64,000 bases of DNA from Phycisphaeraceae bacterium (lineage in GTDB: Bacteria > Planctomycetota > Phycisphaerae > Phycisphaerales > Phycisphaeraceae). Position 1 is the stretch's first letter, and each line of letters starts with the position of its first letter. The notes under the pieces were generated by a model. The model made no database searches. It was not told the DNA's origin and worked only from the letters and a program-made list of their open reading frames with translations. This document shows, piece after piece, positions 34,900 through 44,460 of the stretch. The stretch spans positions 1-64,000 of the forward strand of contig JAFIFY010000111.1 in assembly GCA_020831765.1 (NCBI GenBank), in the 5' to 3' direction. The translations under genes and the position numbers were made by a program.

Positions 34900-35736
34900 T
34901 CAAGCCGTATCCACCAGGGTCCGACCCAGCCGCTGGGCCATCCAGTCGCAGATGGCTTCAAGGTCCGCGGCGGGCTTGCCGGAATGGGGATCGGTCGGCT
35001 GATAAGGCGGTGGACCGAACTCCGGACAGACCAGCATTTTCTTCACTCCCGCCCCGCTTTGAACGTCCAGAATCAGCCGCCACCAGGATTCGAACCGCTC
35101 GACGGTCGCCAACGCCTCGGGGGTTCTCGGGTCGGCGATCTGGGGCGATTGAGAGGTTCCAACCCGGGCGTGGATGTAGTCGGTCCGCGCCGCGACCGCC
35201 TCGATCATGGCCCGATCGGCGGAGCGGTCCAAGTCAAACAGTCGTTCACACACGCACGTCCAGTGCGACAGGTCCGCCGTCAGGCGAAGGTCGGCAACGG
35301 CCTCCAGAAGGGCCACGGTCGCATACGGGTTGAACAGGATGCGCGATCGGTGGGTTTCAAACGAAACGGGAAACGGCAGGTCGGCGGCGATGCGGCAAAC
35401 CTCGCGGAAGTAACGCGCCGCTTCGTCGCGCGGCCAGGAATCCCGCCCGGGATGGCAATTCACACGAACCGGCTTGATGGGCAGAATCCACTCAACCTTC
35501 CGCCGAAAGTCGGCGATGTGATCATCGACACCCGAATGAGGCGTGAAGCCCGCACTATGAATCTGGGCGACAAGCTCAAGCCCATGTTCAGCCAATGCAT
35601 CCAGAATCGGCCCGGAATCCACAGGCTCCTGGAAACTCGCCTCAAGGCCGGTGTAGCCCACGGCCTTCGCTCGCGGCGCTGCATCGGCCATGGAACCGGA
35701 AAAACCCCACAGATGACGAACCCATCGCAGTTCCAT
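34900..35736 (-). CDS. sugar phosphate isomerase/epimerase family TIM-barrel protein
   Basis: A 278-residue protein with the xylose-isomerase-like AP-endonuclease-2 TIM barrel. Candidate metal-binding positions appear in order: VNCHPGRDS, SFETHRSR (Glu), LTADLSHW (Asp and His), DYIHARVG (His), and LVCPEFGPPPY (Glu). This matches the divalent-metal site of sugar isomerases, epimerases and hydroxypyruvate isomerases. The ATG at 35736 has AGGAAG four bases upstream. The substrate is unknown; the neighbourhood of a sulfatase and a beta-helix protein (divergent, 145 bases away) suggests use in breakdown of a carbohydrate, but this is inference. Confidence 0.8.
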   Translation of the reverse strand: MELRWVRHLWGFSGSMADAAPRAKAVGYTGLEASFQEPVDSGPILDALAEHGLELVAQIHSAGFTPHSGVDDHIADFRRKVEWILPIKPVRVNCHPGRDSWPRDEAARYFREVCRIAADLPFPVSFETHRSRILFNPYATVALLEAVADLRLTADLSHWTCVCERLFDLDRSADRAMIEAVAARTDYIHARVGTSQSPQIADPRTPEALATVERFESWWRLILDVQSGAGVKKMLVCPEFGPPPYQPTDPHSGKPAADLEAICDWMAQRLGRTLVDTA

Positions 35737-35880
35737 CACGCTTCCTTTCTCGATGCTCGCGAGATTGACCCATCGAATCGCCCGCACTAATTACCATAAA
35801 CTGGACGCGCATTCACCCCTTGGTTGCGCATGCGAACGCCGGTCACCTTTCCGGTATCCGACAACAGGCAGGACAAGCTC

Positions 35881-37341
35881 ATGACCGAATCACGTCCCAA
35901 CATCCTTCTGATCACCACCGACCAACAGCGATGGGACGCCCTGGCCCTCAATGCCCCGGGCACCGACCTGCGCACCCCGATCTGCGATCAACTCGCCGCC
36001 GGCGGCGTGAATTTCACCCGCGCGTACTCCACCTGCCCGGTCTGTATCCCCGCTCGACGCACGCTGCTCACGGGTCTGCATCCCAGCACGCACGGGCTTG
36101 TCGGCTACCAGGACGGCCTGGAATGGAACCCGCCTTTCACCCTTCCGGGGCTTCTGGCAAGGGCCGGCTGGCAGACGGCCCTGATCGGCAAGCTGCATCT
36201 CTTTCCGCAGCGTAAGCGATACGGCTTTGAAACCATGATCCGCACTGAATCGCCCAACGATCGGTGGGACAGCCCCATCCAGACCGTCAACGACTGGGCC
36301 GATGCGCTCAAGGCCGAGGGGATCAGCCACCCCAACAATCTCGGCATCAACGGCAATGGCCGCGTCGCCCGGCCATGGGATCAGGAAGAGCGGCTCCACC
36401 ACACCAGTTGGCTGGCCGATCGAGCCGTCGATTTTCTGGTCAAGTATCGCGACCCAAGCTGCCCGTACTTTCTGCACCTGAGCTTCTGGGCCCCACATCC
36501 ACCGTTGATTCCACCCGCCGCGTACTGGGATCGTTACCACGGAAAACACCAGCGCAAGCCGATCATGGGCCAATGGGCTCCGAAGTTCGCACAGCAACCC
36601 GGCGGCATCGCGGATGACAGTTCGATCGGGCCATTCGATCCCCGTGAAATGGACGATGCGATCGCCGGCTACTACGGGCTGATCAACCATATCGATGACC
36701 GGATTCGCTTCGTGCTCACGCGAATGTTCGAGTATGGTTCACCCCGCGCCAAAGAGCCGACCCTGATCATCTTCACCAGTGATCACGGAGAGATGCTGGG
36801 CGATCATCATCTCTGGCGTAAGAGCCTGCCCTATGAGGGATCGGCGCACATCCCCATGTTCATGGCGTGGCGCAATATGCCCGGTTTGCGGCAGGGCTGG
36901 AGCGATGAACTGGTGGGACTGGAGGATGTCGCGGCCACGGTGCTGGAAGCATGCGGTCAGCCGATTCCCGATGCGCTTGCGGGGGAAATCGAGTCCACGA
37001 GCCTTCTGCCAATCCTGCGGGGTGAGCGCCCGAAGGTACGAGAACGACTTTTTGGCGAATGTACCGGCGTGGGAAGCCACCACTATGTGATCGAGGGCCG
37101 ATACAAGTATGCCTGGTTCACCAAGACCAACGAAGAGCAGTTATTCGACCTTCAGGAAGACCCTTGCGAAGAGCGGGACATCTCCGGACAGACGGCGTTG
37201 CTTGAGCCCATGCGCGATCATATGGCCGCGCACCTTGCCGAACGGAAAGACCGCCACTATGACCGCGGCGCGCTTAGGCCCTGTGCCAATCAGCCGCCAC
37301 GCATATTCTGGGAGAATCGGTTCACCGAGCATCGCCTCTGA
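35881..37341 (+). CDS. sulfatase, formylglycine-dependent type I
   Basis: A 486-residue sulfatase of the alkaline-phosphatase superfamily. MTESRPNILLITTDQQRWDA carries the two metal Asp residues, and CIPARRTLLTG holds the Cys of the CxPxR motif that is oxidised to formylglycine. IGKLHLFP and FTSDHGEMLGDH give further metal and active-site residues. No signal peptide is visible from this start. The start is the ATG at 35881, which places the conserved first strand at residue 7; the frame is open 19 codons further upstream. It belongs to the enzymes that remove sulfate esters from polysaccharides; the target cannot be named. The stop is 88 bases before the beta-helix gene, probably the same operon. 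Confidence 0.9.
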   Translation: MTESRPNILLITTDQQRWDALALNAPGTDLRTPICDQLAAGGVNFTRAYSTCPVCIPARRTLLTGLHPSTHGLVGYQDGLEWNPPFTLPGLLARAGWQTALIGKLHLFPQRKRYGFETMIRTESPNDRWDSPIQTVNDWADALKAEGISHPNNLGINGNGRVARPWDQEERLHHTSWLADRAVDFLVKYRDPSCPYFLHLSFWAPHPPLIPPAAYWDRYHGKHQRKPIMGQWAPKFAQQPGGIADDSSIGPFDPREMDDAIAGYYGLINHIDDRIRFVLTRMFEYGSPRAKEPTLIIFTSDHGEMLGDHHLWRKSLPYEGSAHIPMFMAWRNMPGLRQGWSDELVGLEDVAATVLEACGQPIPDALAGEIESTSLLPILRGERPKVRERLFGECTGVGSHHYVIEGRYKYAWFTKTNEEQLFDLQEDPCEERDISGQTALLEPMRDHMAAHLAERKDRHYDRGALRPCANQPPRIFWENRFTEHRL

Positions 37342-37429
37342 TGGATCGGAACTTGCGCATCGCATCCCGGACCGCAAGAAACCATCCACCCACTCGCTGT
37401 GCTCCAGAGCCCAAGGAGAACGACTTTCC

Positions 37430-39352
37430 ATGCGCACCTCCGGAATATTCTCGTTTCATGCCTCAGGCCCGCTCCGATCGCTCCTGATCATGGGGCTGAT
37501 CATCTGCTTGTGGGCTTCGCCCCTTGCCGCGCGGCAGCTTTACGTTGCGCCCGACGGTGATGACGCCCATCCGGGCACGGAGCAACAGCCGTGGCGCACC
37601 ATCAAGCACGCGGCGGCACAGGTCGAACCGGGCGACTCGGTACATGTAGCGCCGGGCATCTATGCCGGGCCAATCCGCCCGGCCAGGTCCGGCAGCGCGG
37701 AATCGCCAATCCGCCTGGTTTCCACTGAACCGGGCAAGGCCGAAGTCAGCGGCGCCCGACCGATCGAGGGCTGGGAGCGATACCGCGATCAGGTCTGGGT
37801 CGCCACGGTCGAAGGCACCGTCGATCAGGTCTTCGTGGATGGCAAACGAATTTCCGAGGCAAGCTACCCGACCGACTCAGGCGACCCGTATCGTCGACGT
37901 GTCCTGCGGCTTGACCGGAATCAGGCCGTCATCACCGGCAAGGGGCTGGACCAGCCCGAGGGACACTGGGTGGGTGCAAGACTCTGGGGCCTGGATGAGC
38001 AGCGCCAGTGGGTGGCCCAATACACGCAAGTCGTCGCTTCGGAACCAGGCAAGCTGACGGTCGCCGATGGCCGTGGCTGGTGGCGGGAAGGCAGTGGATG
38101 GGCCATTCTCGTCGGCACCCTGACCGCACTGGATTCTCCAGGCGAGTGGGCACACCAGGACGGCAAGCTTTATCTCTGGATGCCCGACGGGCGGGAGCCC
38201 ACGCCCGAGCGCGTCGAGATGGTGCGGCAAGGCTTCGCGTTCGATCTCTCGGGACGCTCGCACATACACATCGAAGGGTTTCGACTCCGCTGCGCCTCGA
38301 TCAACTTCGATCAAGCCGCTCATTGTGTCGCCGATGGGCTTATCGCCAAGTATGTCTCACTTGAGCGTTCACTGCGCGGCGGGTTCAATCGTGACCGCGG
38401 AATCAATGCCCAGGTCGAAGGCCTGGGTATCGTGCTCGGCGGGCGGCACAATATCATTCGAAACAGCCATATCGCCTACGGCGACGGGGATGGAATCTCG
38501 GTCTATGGCGAATACAACCGCGTGGAGAACTGCCTGATTCATGACTTCAACTGGTCGGCCACCGATTGTGCGCCGATCAACGTGACCGGCGTGGGCCATG
38601 TCATCACCCGCAACACCATTTTCAACTCAGCGCGATCGATCATCGTGCACCGCCGACTTCGTCAGGGTGAAATTTCCCACAACCGACTCTTCAACGCCGG
38701 CCTGGTCTGCCGCGATCTGGGAATGACCTACACCTATCAGACCGATGGTCAGGGCACGCGGATCGCCTACAACATCATTCACCACAACTGGGCGGTTCGA
38801 TCCGGCTGTGTGGGCATCTATCTGGATGATCAGACCAGCAGACATGTGGTCCATCACAACGTGGTCTACCAGGTCAATGAGGCGATCGCGCTCAATCCGC
38901 CCGACAGCAAACACAATCTTATCGCCAACAATACGCTCCTGGCATTCGCCAACAGCATCAGCATGTCCCTTCGCCGGCCCCAGGACATGACCGGGACGGT
39001 GATTCGCAACAACATTTTCCGGGGCGGGGTCACCGCCGAAGAGCACATGCCCAATGTCACGATCGACACCAACCTGTTTCGCCAGGTTGATCCCCTCTTC
39101 GTCGATGCCGATGCGAAGGATTTTCGGCTCCGCGAGGGCTCTCCGGCCATTGATGCCGGGACGCCGATTCCGCCCTGGACTTTCCCCATCACGGGTAAGT
39201 CCCCGGACCTGGGGGCTTTTCCCTTCGGTGCAGCGCCGTGGCGGGCGGGTTGCGATCTGCCCGCCGCCGAGCGGATTGAACTTCCCACCATCGATCTGCG
39301 ACCCTTCCGGGATGGAAGCTGGCACCCGCTGAACGTGGTCAACGAGCCGTAA
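37430..39352 (+). CDS. secreted right-handed beta-helix protein, probable polysaccharide-active
   Basis: A 640-residue exported protein: signal peptide about residues 1-35 (LLIMGLIICLWASPLAA), then the YVAPDGDDAHPGTEQQPW motif, typical of right-handed parallel beta-helix proteins of the DUF1565 type. The middle holds many PbH1-like turns (HNIIRNSHIAYGDGDGISV, ENCLIHDF, ITRNTIF, IAYNIIHHN, HHNVVY, VIRNNIFRG), and the end carries the common FRLREGSPAIDAGTP motif. Proteins of this form include alginate and pectate lyase-like enzymes and sulfatase partners. A catalytic set cannot be assigned. The ATG at 37430 has AAGGAG eleven bases upstream. Confidence 0.82.
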   Translation: MRTSGIFSFHASGPLRSLLIMGLIICLWASPLAARQLYVAPDGDDAHPGTEQQPWRTIKHAAAQVEPGDSVHVAPGIYAGPIRPARSGSAESPIRLVSTEPGKAEVSGARPIEGWERYRDQVWVATVEGTVDQVFVDGKRISEASYPTDSGDPYRRRVLRLDRNQAVITGKGLDQPEGHWVGARLWGLDEQRQWVAQYTQVVASEPGKLTVADGRGWWREGSGWAILVGTLTALDSPGEWAHQDGKLYLWMPDGREPTPERVEMVRQGFAFDLSGRSHIHIEGFRLRCASINFDQAAHCVADGLIAKYVSLERSLRGGFNRDRGINAQVEGLGIVLGGRHNIIRNSHIAYGDGDGISVYGEYNRVENCLIHDFNWSATDCAPINVTGVGHVITRNTIFNSARSIIVHRRLRQGEISHNRLFNAGLVCRDLGMTYTYQTDGQGTRIAYNIIHHNWAVRSGCVGIYLDDQTSRHVVHHNVVYQVNEAIALNPPDSKHNLIANNTLLAFANSISMSLRRPQDMTGTVIRNNIFRGGVTAEEHMPNVTIDTNLFRQVDPLFVDADAKDFRLREGSPAIDAGTPIPPWTFPITGKSPDLGAFPFGAAPWRAGCDLPAAERIELPTIDLRPFRDGSWHPLNVVNEP

Positions 39353-39606
39353 GCGCTTGTGGGGCGATGAGGGCAAGGTTCCCGCCCGGATTCTTCTTTG
39401 ACCCGTGCGCACCGGCGCGGCATTCGCTATCATCCCCACCGGGGTTCGGCCCGATTCCGTCGGTCCGCCAAAGCCTTGCCGCATCGCCGACCGGAACCAA
39501 CTCCCGCTCTCCCGGATATCGCCCCGGGGGCTGGGAGTCCGCCCGAACGATCGCCTTCAAGTGACACGCACGCCAACGATTCGCCTCGTCCCTACCCGAC
39601 ACGCCC

Positions 39607-40551
39607 ATGCCCTCAACGCAAGCCACCCATGCCCCCCCGACGCCCGCTCGCGTTCTGACTCACCTCCAGCACCTCGAGGCCGAGTCGATCCACATCATCC
39701 GCGAGGTTGCCGCCGAGTTCGACAACCCGGTCATGCTTTTTTCCATCGGCAAAGACTCGTGCGTCATGCTCCACCTGGCCCGCAAGGCGTTTCATCCGGC
39801 CAAGCCGCCCTTTCCCCTGCTGCACATCGATACGACCTGGAACTTCCGCGACATGTATCGATTTCGCAATGAATACATCGTCGGCGAACTGGGGATGGAG
39901 TGCCTGGTACACATCAATGAAGAAGGTCTCAAGCGTGGCGTGGACCCCTTCCGCGATGGCAGCAAGGTCTTTACCGATGTGATGAACCTGGGCGCGTTGC
40001 GTCAGGCACTGGACAAGTACGGCTTTGATGCGGCGTTCGGCGGCGGCCGTCGCGATGAGGAGAAAGCACGCGCCAAGGAGCGCGTCTATTCCTTTCGCGA
40101 CGCCAATCACCAGTGGGACCCTAAGAACCAACGGCCCGAGCTGTGGAACCTGTACAACGGAATGGTCCAGAAGGGCGAGCAGATTCGAGCCTTTCCCCTG
40201 AGTAACTGGACCGAACTGGACATCTGGCAATACATTCACCTTGAAAACATCCGGCTGGTGCCGGCCTACTTCGCCAGCGAGCGCGATGTGGTGGAATTCG
40301 AGGGCAACCTGATCGCCGTGGATGATGGCCGTGTTCCTGAAAAGCTCAGGAAAACCTCGCGCCGGGAATGGATTCGCTTCCGGACCCTGGGCGACTATCC
40401 GCTCAGTGGAGGAACCCTCAGCCGCGCAACCACGCTGCCGGAGATCATCCAGGAAATGCTTCTGGCCACGCGCTCCGAACGTGAAGGGCGCGCCATCGAC
40501 AAGGACCCGGGCGCGAGCATGGAAGAGAAGAAACGTCAAGGCTACTACTGA
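39607..40551 (+). CDS. cysD: sulfate adenylyltransferase subunit 2 (ATP sulfurylase small subunit)
   Basis: A 314-residue protein with PP-loop [12 protein letters not shown] and, further on, [21 protein letters not shown] and [15 protein letters not shown], all typical of CysD. With CysN it makes adenosine 5'-phosphosulfate from ATP and sulfate. The C-terminal part [20 protein letters not shown] is complete, so the length is normal. The stop codon shares one base with the start of cysNC (TGATG), so they are translated together. No Shine-Dalgarno sequence is obvious before the ATG at 39607; the 254-base gap upstream contains no clear promoter. Confidence 0.96.
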   Translation: MPSTQATHAPPTPARVLTHLQHLEAESIHIIREVAAEFDNPVMLFSIGKDSCVMLHLARKAFHPAKPPFPLLHIDTTWNFRDMYRFRNEYIVGELGMECLVHINEEGLKRGVDPFRDGSKVFTDVMNLGALRQALDKYGFDAAFGGGRRDEEKARAKERVYSFRDANHQWDPKNQRPELWNLYNGMVQKGEQIRAFPLSNWTELDIWQYIHLENIRLVPAYFASERDVVEFEGNLIAVDDGRVPEKLRKTSRREWIRFRTLGDYPLSGGTLSRATTLPEIIQEMLLATRSEREGRAIDKDPGASMEEKKRQGYY

Positions 40552-42497
40552 TGATCGAACAGAACGAACTGATCGCCGGCGATATCCACGCCTATCTTCA
40601 GCAACACGAGCGGAAGGAACTGCTTCGCTTTCTGACTTGCGGGAGCGTTGACGACGGCAAATCCACGCTGATCGGCCGGATTCTGTTCGATTCCAAGATG
40701 GTCTATGAGGACCAACTCGCGGCCCTGGAGGTTGATTCCAGGCGCTTCGGCACGACGGGCGGGGCGTTTGATCCGGCGCTGCTCACCGATGGCCTGAGGG
40801 CCGAGCGCGAACAGGGCATCACCATCGATGTCGCCTACCGCTATTTCTCCACGGCGAAGCGAAAGTTCATCATCGCCGACACCCCCGGCCACCAGCAGTA
40901 CACCCGCAACATGGCGACCGGGGCCAGTAACTGCGACCTGGCCATCATTCTCATCGATGCCCGTCACGGGGTGCTGGAGCAGACTCGGCGACATTCATTC
41001 ATCACCTCGCTGCTTGGCATTCGTCACATCGTCGTGGCCATCAACAAGATGGACCTGGTCGACTGGTCGGAAGAGGTGTTCGAACGCATCAAGGCCCAGT
41101 ACACCGAATTCGCCGTCAAGCTCAAGCTCAATGACATCCGCTTCGTGCCGATGAGCGCACTGGAAGGCGAGAACGTGGTCCATACCTCCGGGCGCATGCC
41201 CTGGTACACCGGGCCGACGCTGATGCATGTGCTGGAAAACGTCGTCATCGTCAGTGACCGTGACTTCGCCCGCTTTCGCCTTCCGATCCAGTTCGTCAAT
41301 CGCCCGAACCTGGACTTTCGCGGGTTCACCGGCACCATCGCCGGAGGGATTGTCCGGCCGGGCGATCCTGTCATCGTGCTGCCCAGCAAGAAGCTCAGCC
41401 GCGTCCGACGGATCGTGACCATGGATGGCGACCTGGATGAGGCGTTCACACCTCAATCCGTGACGCTCACCCTGGAAGATGAAATCGATGCTTCCCGAGG
41501 CGACATGATCGTCCACCCCGATGATCAGCCCCGGATCGCCCGTGCCTTTGAAGCCATGATCGTCTGGATGGCCGATGAGCCGATGCCGGTCGGTGGCCAG
41601 TACCTGATCAAGCACACCACCCGAACCAGCCCCGGTGTTTTGACCGCCATTCGTCATCGTGTCGATGTCAACACGCTTGAGCAGCAGGATACCGATCACT
41701 TGAACCTCAATGAGATCGGGCGATGCGTCGTCGCACTGCAACGGCCGATCTGCTTCGACCCCTATCAGCAGAACCGTTCGACCGGCGGATTCATCCTGAT
41801 CGATCGACTGACGAATAACACGGTCGGCGCCGGCATGATCCTGGACCACGATCCTCAGCAACTGCGCGGAACCCATCGCCGCGACATGTATCTGGCGCCC
41901 GTTCAGGTTCAGCGACATGACAGCCACATCACACTCGAGCAGCGGTTCCAGCGCCTCGGACAGCGGCCGGCCACCATCTGGCTGACGGGGCTGACCGGTT
42001 CGGGCAAGAGCGCGATCGCCTATGCGCTCGAGGAGCGGCTGTTCAACGCCGGCTACCTGGCTCATGTGCTCGATGGACGCAACGCCCGGTTAGGCCTAAG
42101 CGTGGACCTTACGTTCACCGATGAGGATCGCGCTGAAAACCAACGACGCGCGGCGGAAGTGGCCAAGCTGTTCAACAACGCCGGATTGATCAGCATCTGC
42201 GCCTTCATGTCGCCACACGCCGATGACCGGGACTGGGCAAGGAAAATCGTTGAGCGGGGCGGATTCCCCTTCTTCGAAGTCTATTGCCATGCCCCCGAGG
42301 ATGTTCTTGAAGAGCGCATCCGCAAGGCTCGGGAAGGCAATATCGACACGGAGAAGGTGATCGCGTTCAGCGATCTGGATTCGCCATACGAGCCGCCGAA
42401 GAACCCGACGCTGCTTCTGGAAACCCAGGAGCTGACGCTCGAGCAAAGCGTTGACCAGCTCATGGACCTGCTAACCCGGGAAAAGATCATCCGCTGA
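40551..42497 (+). CDS. cysNC: CysN/CysC fusion: sulfate adenylyltransferase subunit 1 and APS kinase
   Basis: A 648-residue bifunctional protein. CysN part (about 1-440): GTPase P-loop [12 protein letters not shown] (about 31-42), [12 protein letters not shown], the AINKMDL motif, and beta-barrel domains. APS kinase part (about 460-648): P-loop GLTGSGKSA (about 479-487), then [20 protein letters not shown] and the closing ESP-like segment [11 protein letters not shown]. The usual DGDNxRHGL motif of APS kinase is DGRNARLGL here, with Asp to Arg and His to Leu changes; related CysNC fusions of planctomycetes carry variants at the same place, as I recall. The product PAPS can feed sulfotransferases or sulfite production. 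A bidirectional-looking hairpin region at 42528-42581 follows, which is better read as the terminator of hsp20. Confidence 0.95.
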   Translation: MIEQNELIAGDIHAYLQQHERKELLRFLTCGSVDDGKSTLIGRILFDSKMVYEDQLAALEVDSRRFGTTGGAFDPALLTDGLRAEREQGITIDVAYRYFSTAKRKFIIADTPGHQQYTRNMATGASNCDLAIILIDARHGVLEQTRRHSFITSLLGIRHIVVAINKMDLVDWSEEVFERIKAQYTEFAVKLKLNDIRFVPMSALEGENVVHTSGRMPWYTGPTLMHVLENVVIVSDRDFARFRLPIQFVNRPNLDFRGFTGTIAGGIVRPGDPVIVLPSKKLSRVRRIVTMDGDLDEAFTPQSVTLTLEDEIDASRGDMIVHPDDQPRIARAFEAMIVWMADEPMPVGGQYLIKHTTRTSPGVLTAIRHRVDVNTLEQQDTDHLNLNEIGRCVVALQRPICFDPYQQNRSTGGFILIDRLTNNTVGAGMILDHDPQQLRGTHRRDMYLAPVQVQRHDSHITLEQRFQRLGQRPATIWLTGLTGSGKSAIAYALEERLFNAGYLAHVLDGRNARLGLSVDLTFTDEDRAENQRRAAEVAKLFNNAGLISICAFMSPHADDRDWARKIVERGGFPFFEVYCHAPEDVLEERIRKAREGNIDTEKVIAFSDLDSPYEPPKNPTLLLETQELTLEQSVDQLMDLLTREKIIR

Positions 42498-42527
42498 CAC
42501 CCCGAGAGCCCGGTGGCGGCAGATCTC

Positions 42528-42581
42528 AAAAAAAGCCCCGCGGCCATACCCCTTTGGCGGTGAGTGGGGCAAGGCCGCGGG
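42528..42581 (-). terminator. Rho-independent terminator of the hsp20 gene
   Basis: On the minus strand, stem CCCGCGGCC (42581-42573) pairs with GGCCGCGGG (42545-42537) around a long loop that contains a smaller TGCCCC/GGGGTA-like stem, and runs into GC and seven T (42534-42528). It is a good terminator for Hsp20, about 60 bases after its stop. Confidence 0.8.
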
Positions 42582-42643
42582 AAGTACATACGTTGTTGGG
42601 CCGCCCTTCATGGACTCGGGCGGACACCGGTCTTCAGAACGTC

Positions 42644-43069
42644 TCAGCCCTTGATCTCGATCTTGCGGGGCTTGACTTCTTCACGCTTACGGAAGACCAG
42701 GCGAAGCACACCGTTCTCGATCGAGGCATCCACGCTGTTCTCGTCGATCGTGTCGGGCAGGTTGAACGTGCGGCTGACACGGGTCGCTCGACGCTCATTG
42801 AGGTGGACTTCACCTTCCCGCTTCTCGTGCTCACGATGCGCCAGGATGGTCAGGGCGCCGTTCTCGACGGTCACATCGATCTGGTCACGGGTGAATCCCG
42901 GCAGCTCCGCATCGATGTAGAGCATCTCGGCATCTTCGCGGATGTCCACCGGATAACGCGCGGTCAGCACATCCTCGCTGGGCCTCCAGTCATTGAACAG
43001 GCGGCTCAGTTCACGATCAAAGACTCGCATGGGACTGGACACGGTCGCGGGCATTCTGTTGGTCAGCAT
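42644..43069 (-). CDS. small heat shock protein Hsp20
   Basis: A 141-residue alpha-crystallin-type chaperone that binds unfolding proteins to prevent aggregation. The alpha-crystallin domain occupies about residues 35-135: YPVDIREDAEMLYIDAELPG, VENGALTILAHRE and the SIENGVLRLVFRKRE closing strand. There are short N-terminal (MLTNRMPATVSSP) and C-terminal (RKIEIKG, the I-x-I motif) flanks. The ATG at 43069 has AAAGGAG upstream. No CIRCE element or clear heat-shock promoter was recognised in the 409-base gap upstream. Confidence 0.93.
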   Translation of the reverse strand: MLTNRMPATVSSPMRVFDRELSRLFNDWRPSEDVLTARYPVDIREDAEMLYIDAELPGFTRDQIDVTVENGALTILAHREHEKREGEVHLNERRATRVSRTFNLPDTIDENSVDASIENGVLRLVFRKREEVKPRKIEIKG

Positions 43070-43404
43070 GACAAGCTCCTTTCTGGCTCGATGGCCTCAC
43101 AAACCTGAACTTGACTCTTGAACACCACTGTTTGGATCGCTCCGACGCCGCGCCCCTGAAGCTCAAACATTCAGGCTGCGGCAGCGGGGCAACTTCGCAC
43201 AGGAGTGATGCAACGACCGTGCCGGGGTCGAAAGTCGTAAGTGACGATAATTGAAATATTTATGAACGATAAGACAAGGCCGGATTCTGCCATATTGGCA
43301 GTTTGGCCCTGGATGGGGATTCACAATTGCAGTCAGGTTGGGCTCTGGTCGCAAGCGGCAGGGAAGTCCATGCCAGGTTCACCCATGCCCGGGCGCATCG
43401 CCCG
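43070..43404. other. intergenic region upstream of hsp20
   Basis: No gene is seen. A weak inverted repeat CCTGAA-N9-TTCAGG lies near 43156-43176. An AT-rich patch around 43235-43270 is the most promoter-like area, but no hexamer pair with proper spacing was found. Confidence 0.45.
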
Positions 43405-43497
43405 TTTCGAGGGCACCCGTTCCGGGGTGGGCTATTCCGGGGGTGCCCGTTCCGGGGGTGGACTATTCCGGGGGTGGACTATTCCGGGGTGGCCCAT
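43405..43497. repeat. 15-16 bp minisatellite overlapping the 3' end of the SDR gene
   Basis: Five copies of a unit close to TTCCGGGGGTGGACTA start at 43420, 43435, 43450, 43466 and 43482, with a degenerate copy at 43405. The spacing is 15, 15, 16 and 16 bases. The last copy covers the final codons and the stop of the dehydrogenase gene; the others lie just downstream. The plus strand has five runs of four to five G, so a G-quadruplex is conceivable. Confidence 0.8.
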
Positions 43498-44324
43498 GGG
43501 GCGAAGCTGTCGCCGATGCCGCTGGCCAGATAGCCGCCATCCACCACGAGGCAATGCCCGTTGACAAAACCGGCCGCGGGCGATGCGAGGTAGATCGCAG
43601 CGCCGGCGATCTCCGATGCCTCGCCAAACCGGCCCATCGGGGTGTGCTCGAGAATCCGTCGGCCGCGGTCGGTGTTCTCGATCATCTTCCGATTGATGTC
43701 AGTAGGGATGAACCCGGGGGCGATCGAATTGGTGCGTATGCCGTACTTGGCCCATTCGTTGGCCAGGCTTCGTGTGAGGCCCATGATGGCGTTCTTCGCC
43801 GCCGCGTATGCCGCCACTTCCACCAGATCGACAAAACTGGATATCGACGCCAGGTTGATGATGCAGCCTGAATGCTGCTCGCGCATCAGGACACCGGCGG
43901 CCTGGGCACACCTCAGCGAACCGGTGACGTGGGTGTTGTAGATTTCATTGAACTGCTCCGGAGTGAGTTCAAAGGTCGGCTTGCGAAGCATGACCCCGGC
44001 GCTGTTCACAAGAATATCCAGTCGCCCGAACTCGTCGACCACTTCGGCGATCGCCTTCTCCACGCTCTTATTGTTGGTCACATCGAGGGAAACCCCGGCC
44101 ACGTAAGGCTCGGCATCATCGGCGATATGGTCGGCATCGTTGGCCTCGGCGGTACGCTGGATTTCCTTGACCGCCTGCTCGACCTTCTCCCGGTTGCGCG
44201 AGCCGACCATGACCCGTGCTCCATGGTCCACCAGCCCGACGGCGATGGCCATGCCGATACCGCTGGCACCGCCGGTCACCAGTGCCACTTTGCCGGAAAG
44301 ATCAAACCATGGGGTTCTTGCCAT
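43479..44324 (-). CDS. short-chain dehydrogenase/reductase
   Basis: A 281-residue classical SDR. The Rossmann motif is TGGASGIGMAIA, with NSAG (active-site Asn region), then INLASISS with the catalytic Ser and the YAAAK motif with Tyr and Lys. GSRNREK after strand 2 begins with a Gly-Ser-Arg set, which favours NADPH. A variant loop (EANDADHIADDAE, about residues 60-72) is longer than usual. Similar enzymes include gluconate 5-dehydrogenases and 3-oxoacyl-ACP reductases; the fit to a sugar dehydrogenase is by context only. The ATG at 44324 has AAGGAG ten bases upstream. The last codons lie in the minisatellite. Confidence 0.9.
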   Translation of the reverse strand: MARTPWFDLSGKVALVTGGASGIGMAIAVGLVDHGARVMVGSRNREKVEQAVKEIQRTAEANDADHIADDAEPYVAGVSLDVTNNKSVEKAIAEVVDEFGRLDILVNSAGVMLRKPTFELTPEQFNEIYNTHVTGSLRCAQAAGVLMREQHSGCIINLASISSFVDLVEVAAYAAAKNAIMGLTRSLANEWAKYGIRTNSIAPGFIPTDINRKMIENTDRGRRILEHTPMGRFGEASEIAGAAIYLASPAAGFVNGHCLVVDGGYLASGIGDSFAPWATPE

Positions 44325-44460
44325 GGATGCTGCGCTCCTTCTTCATCGGAATCAACCCTCCAGCATAGCACATGTCGCCCACCGCCGAATCACCGGGCCT
44401 TGGGAAGGAACCCCGTCTCCATGACAGGCGAATTCGGTCCCGGCGATGACGGATACGCCA

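Noticed and set aside
37109-37429. Apparent 5' extension of the beta-helix gene into the sulfatase gene
   Set aside because: The signal peptide begins at 37430 with a good ribosome-binding site; the upstream part is out of frame with the sulfatase and has no family features.
43303-43533. Repetitive plus-strand frame with FRGG-type repeats
   Set aside because: It only translates the minisatellite; the minus-strand dehydrogenase frame is the real gene.
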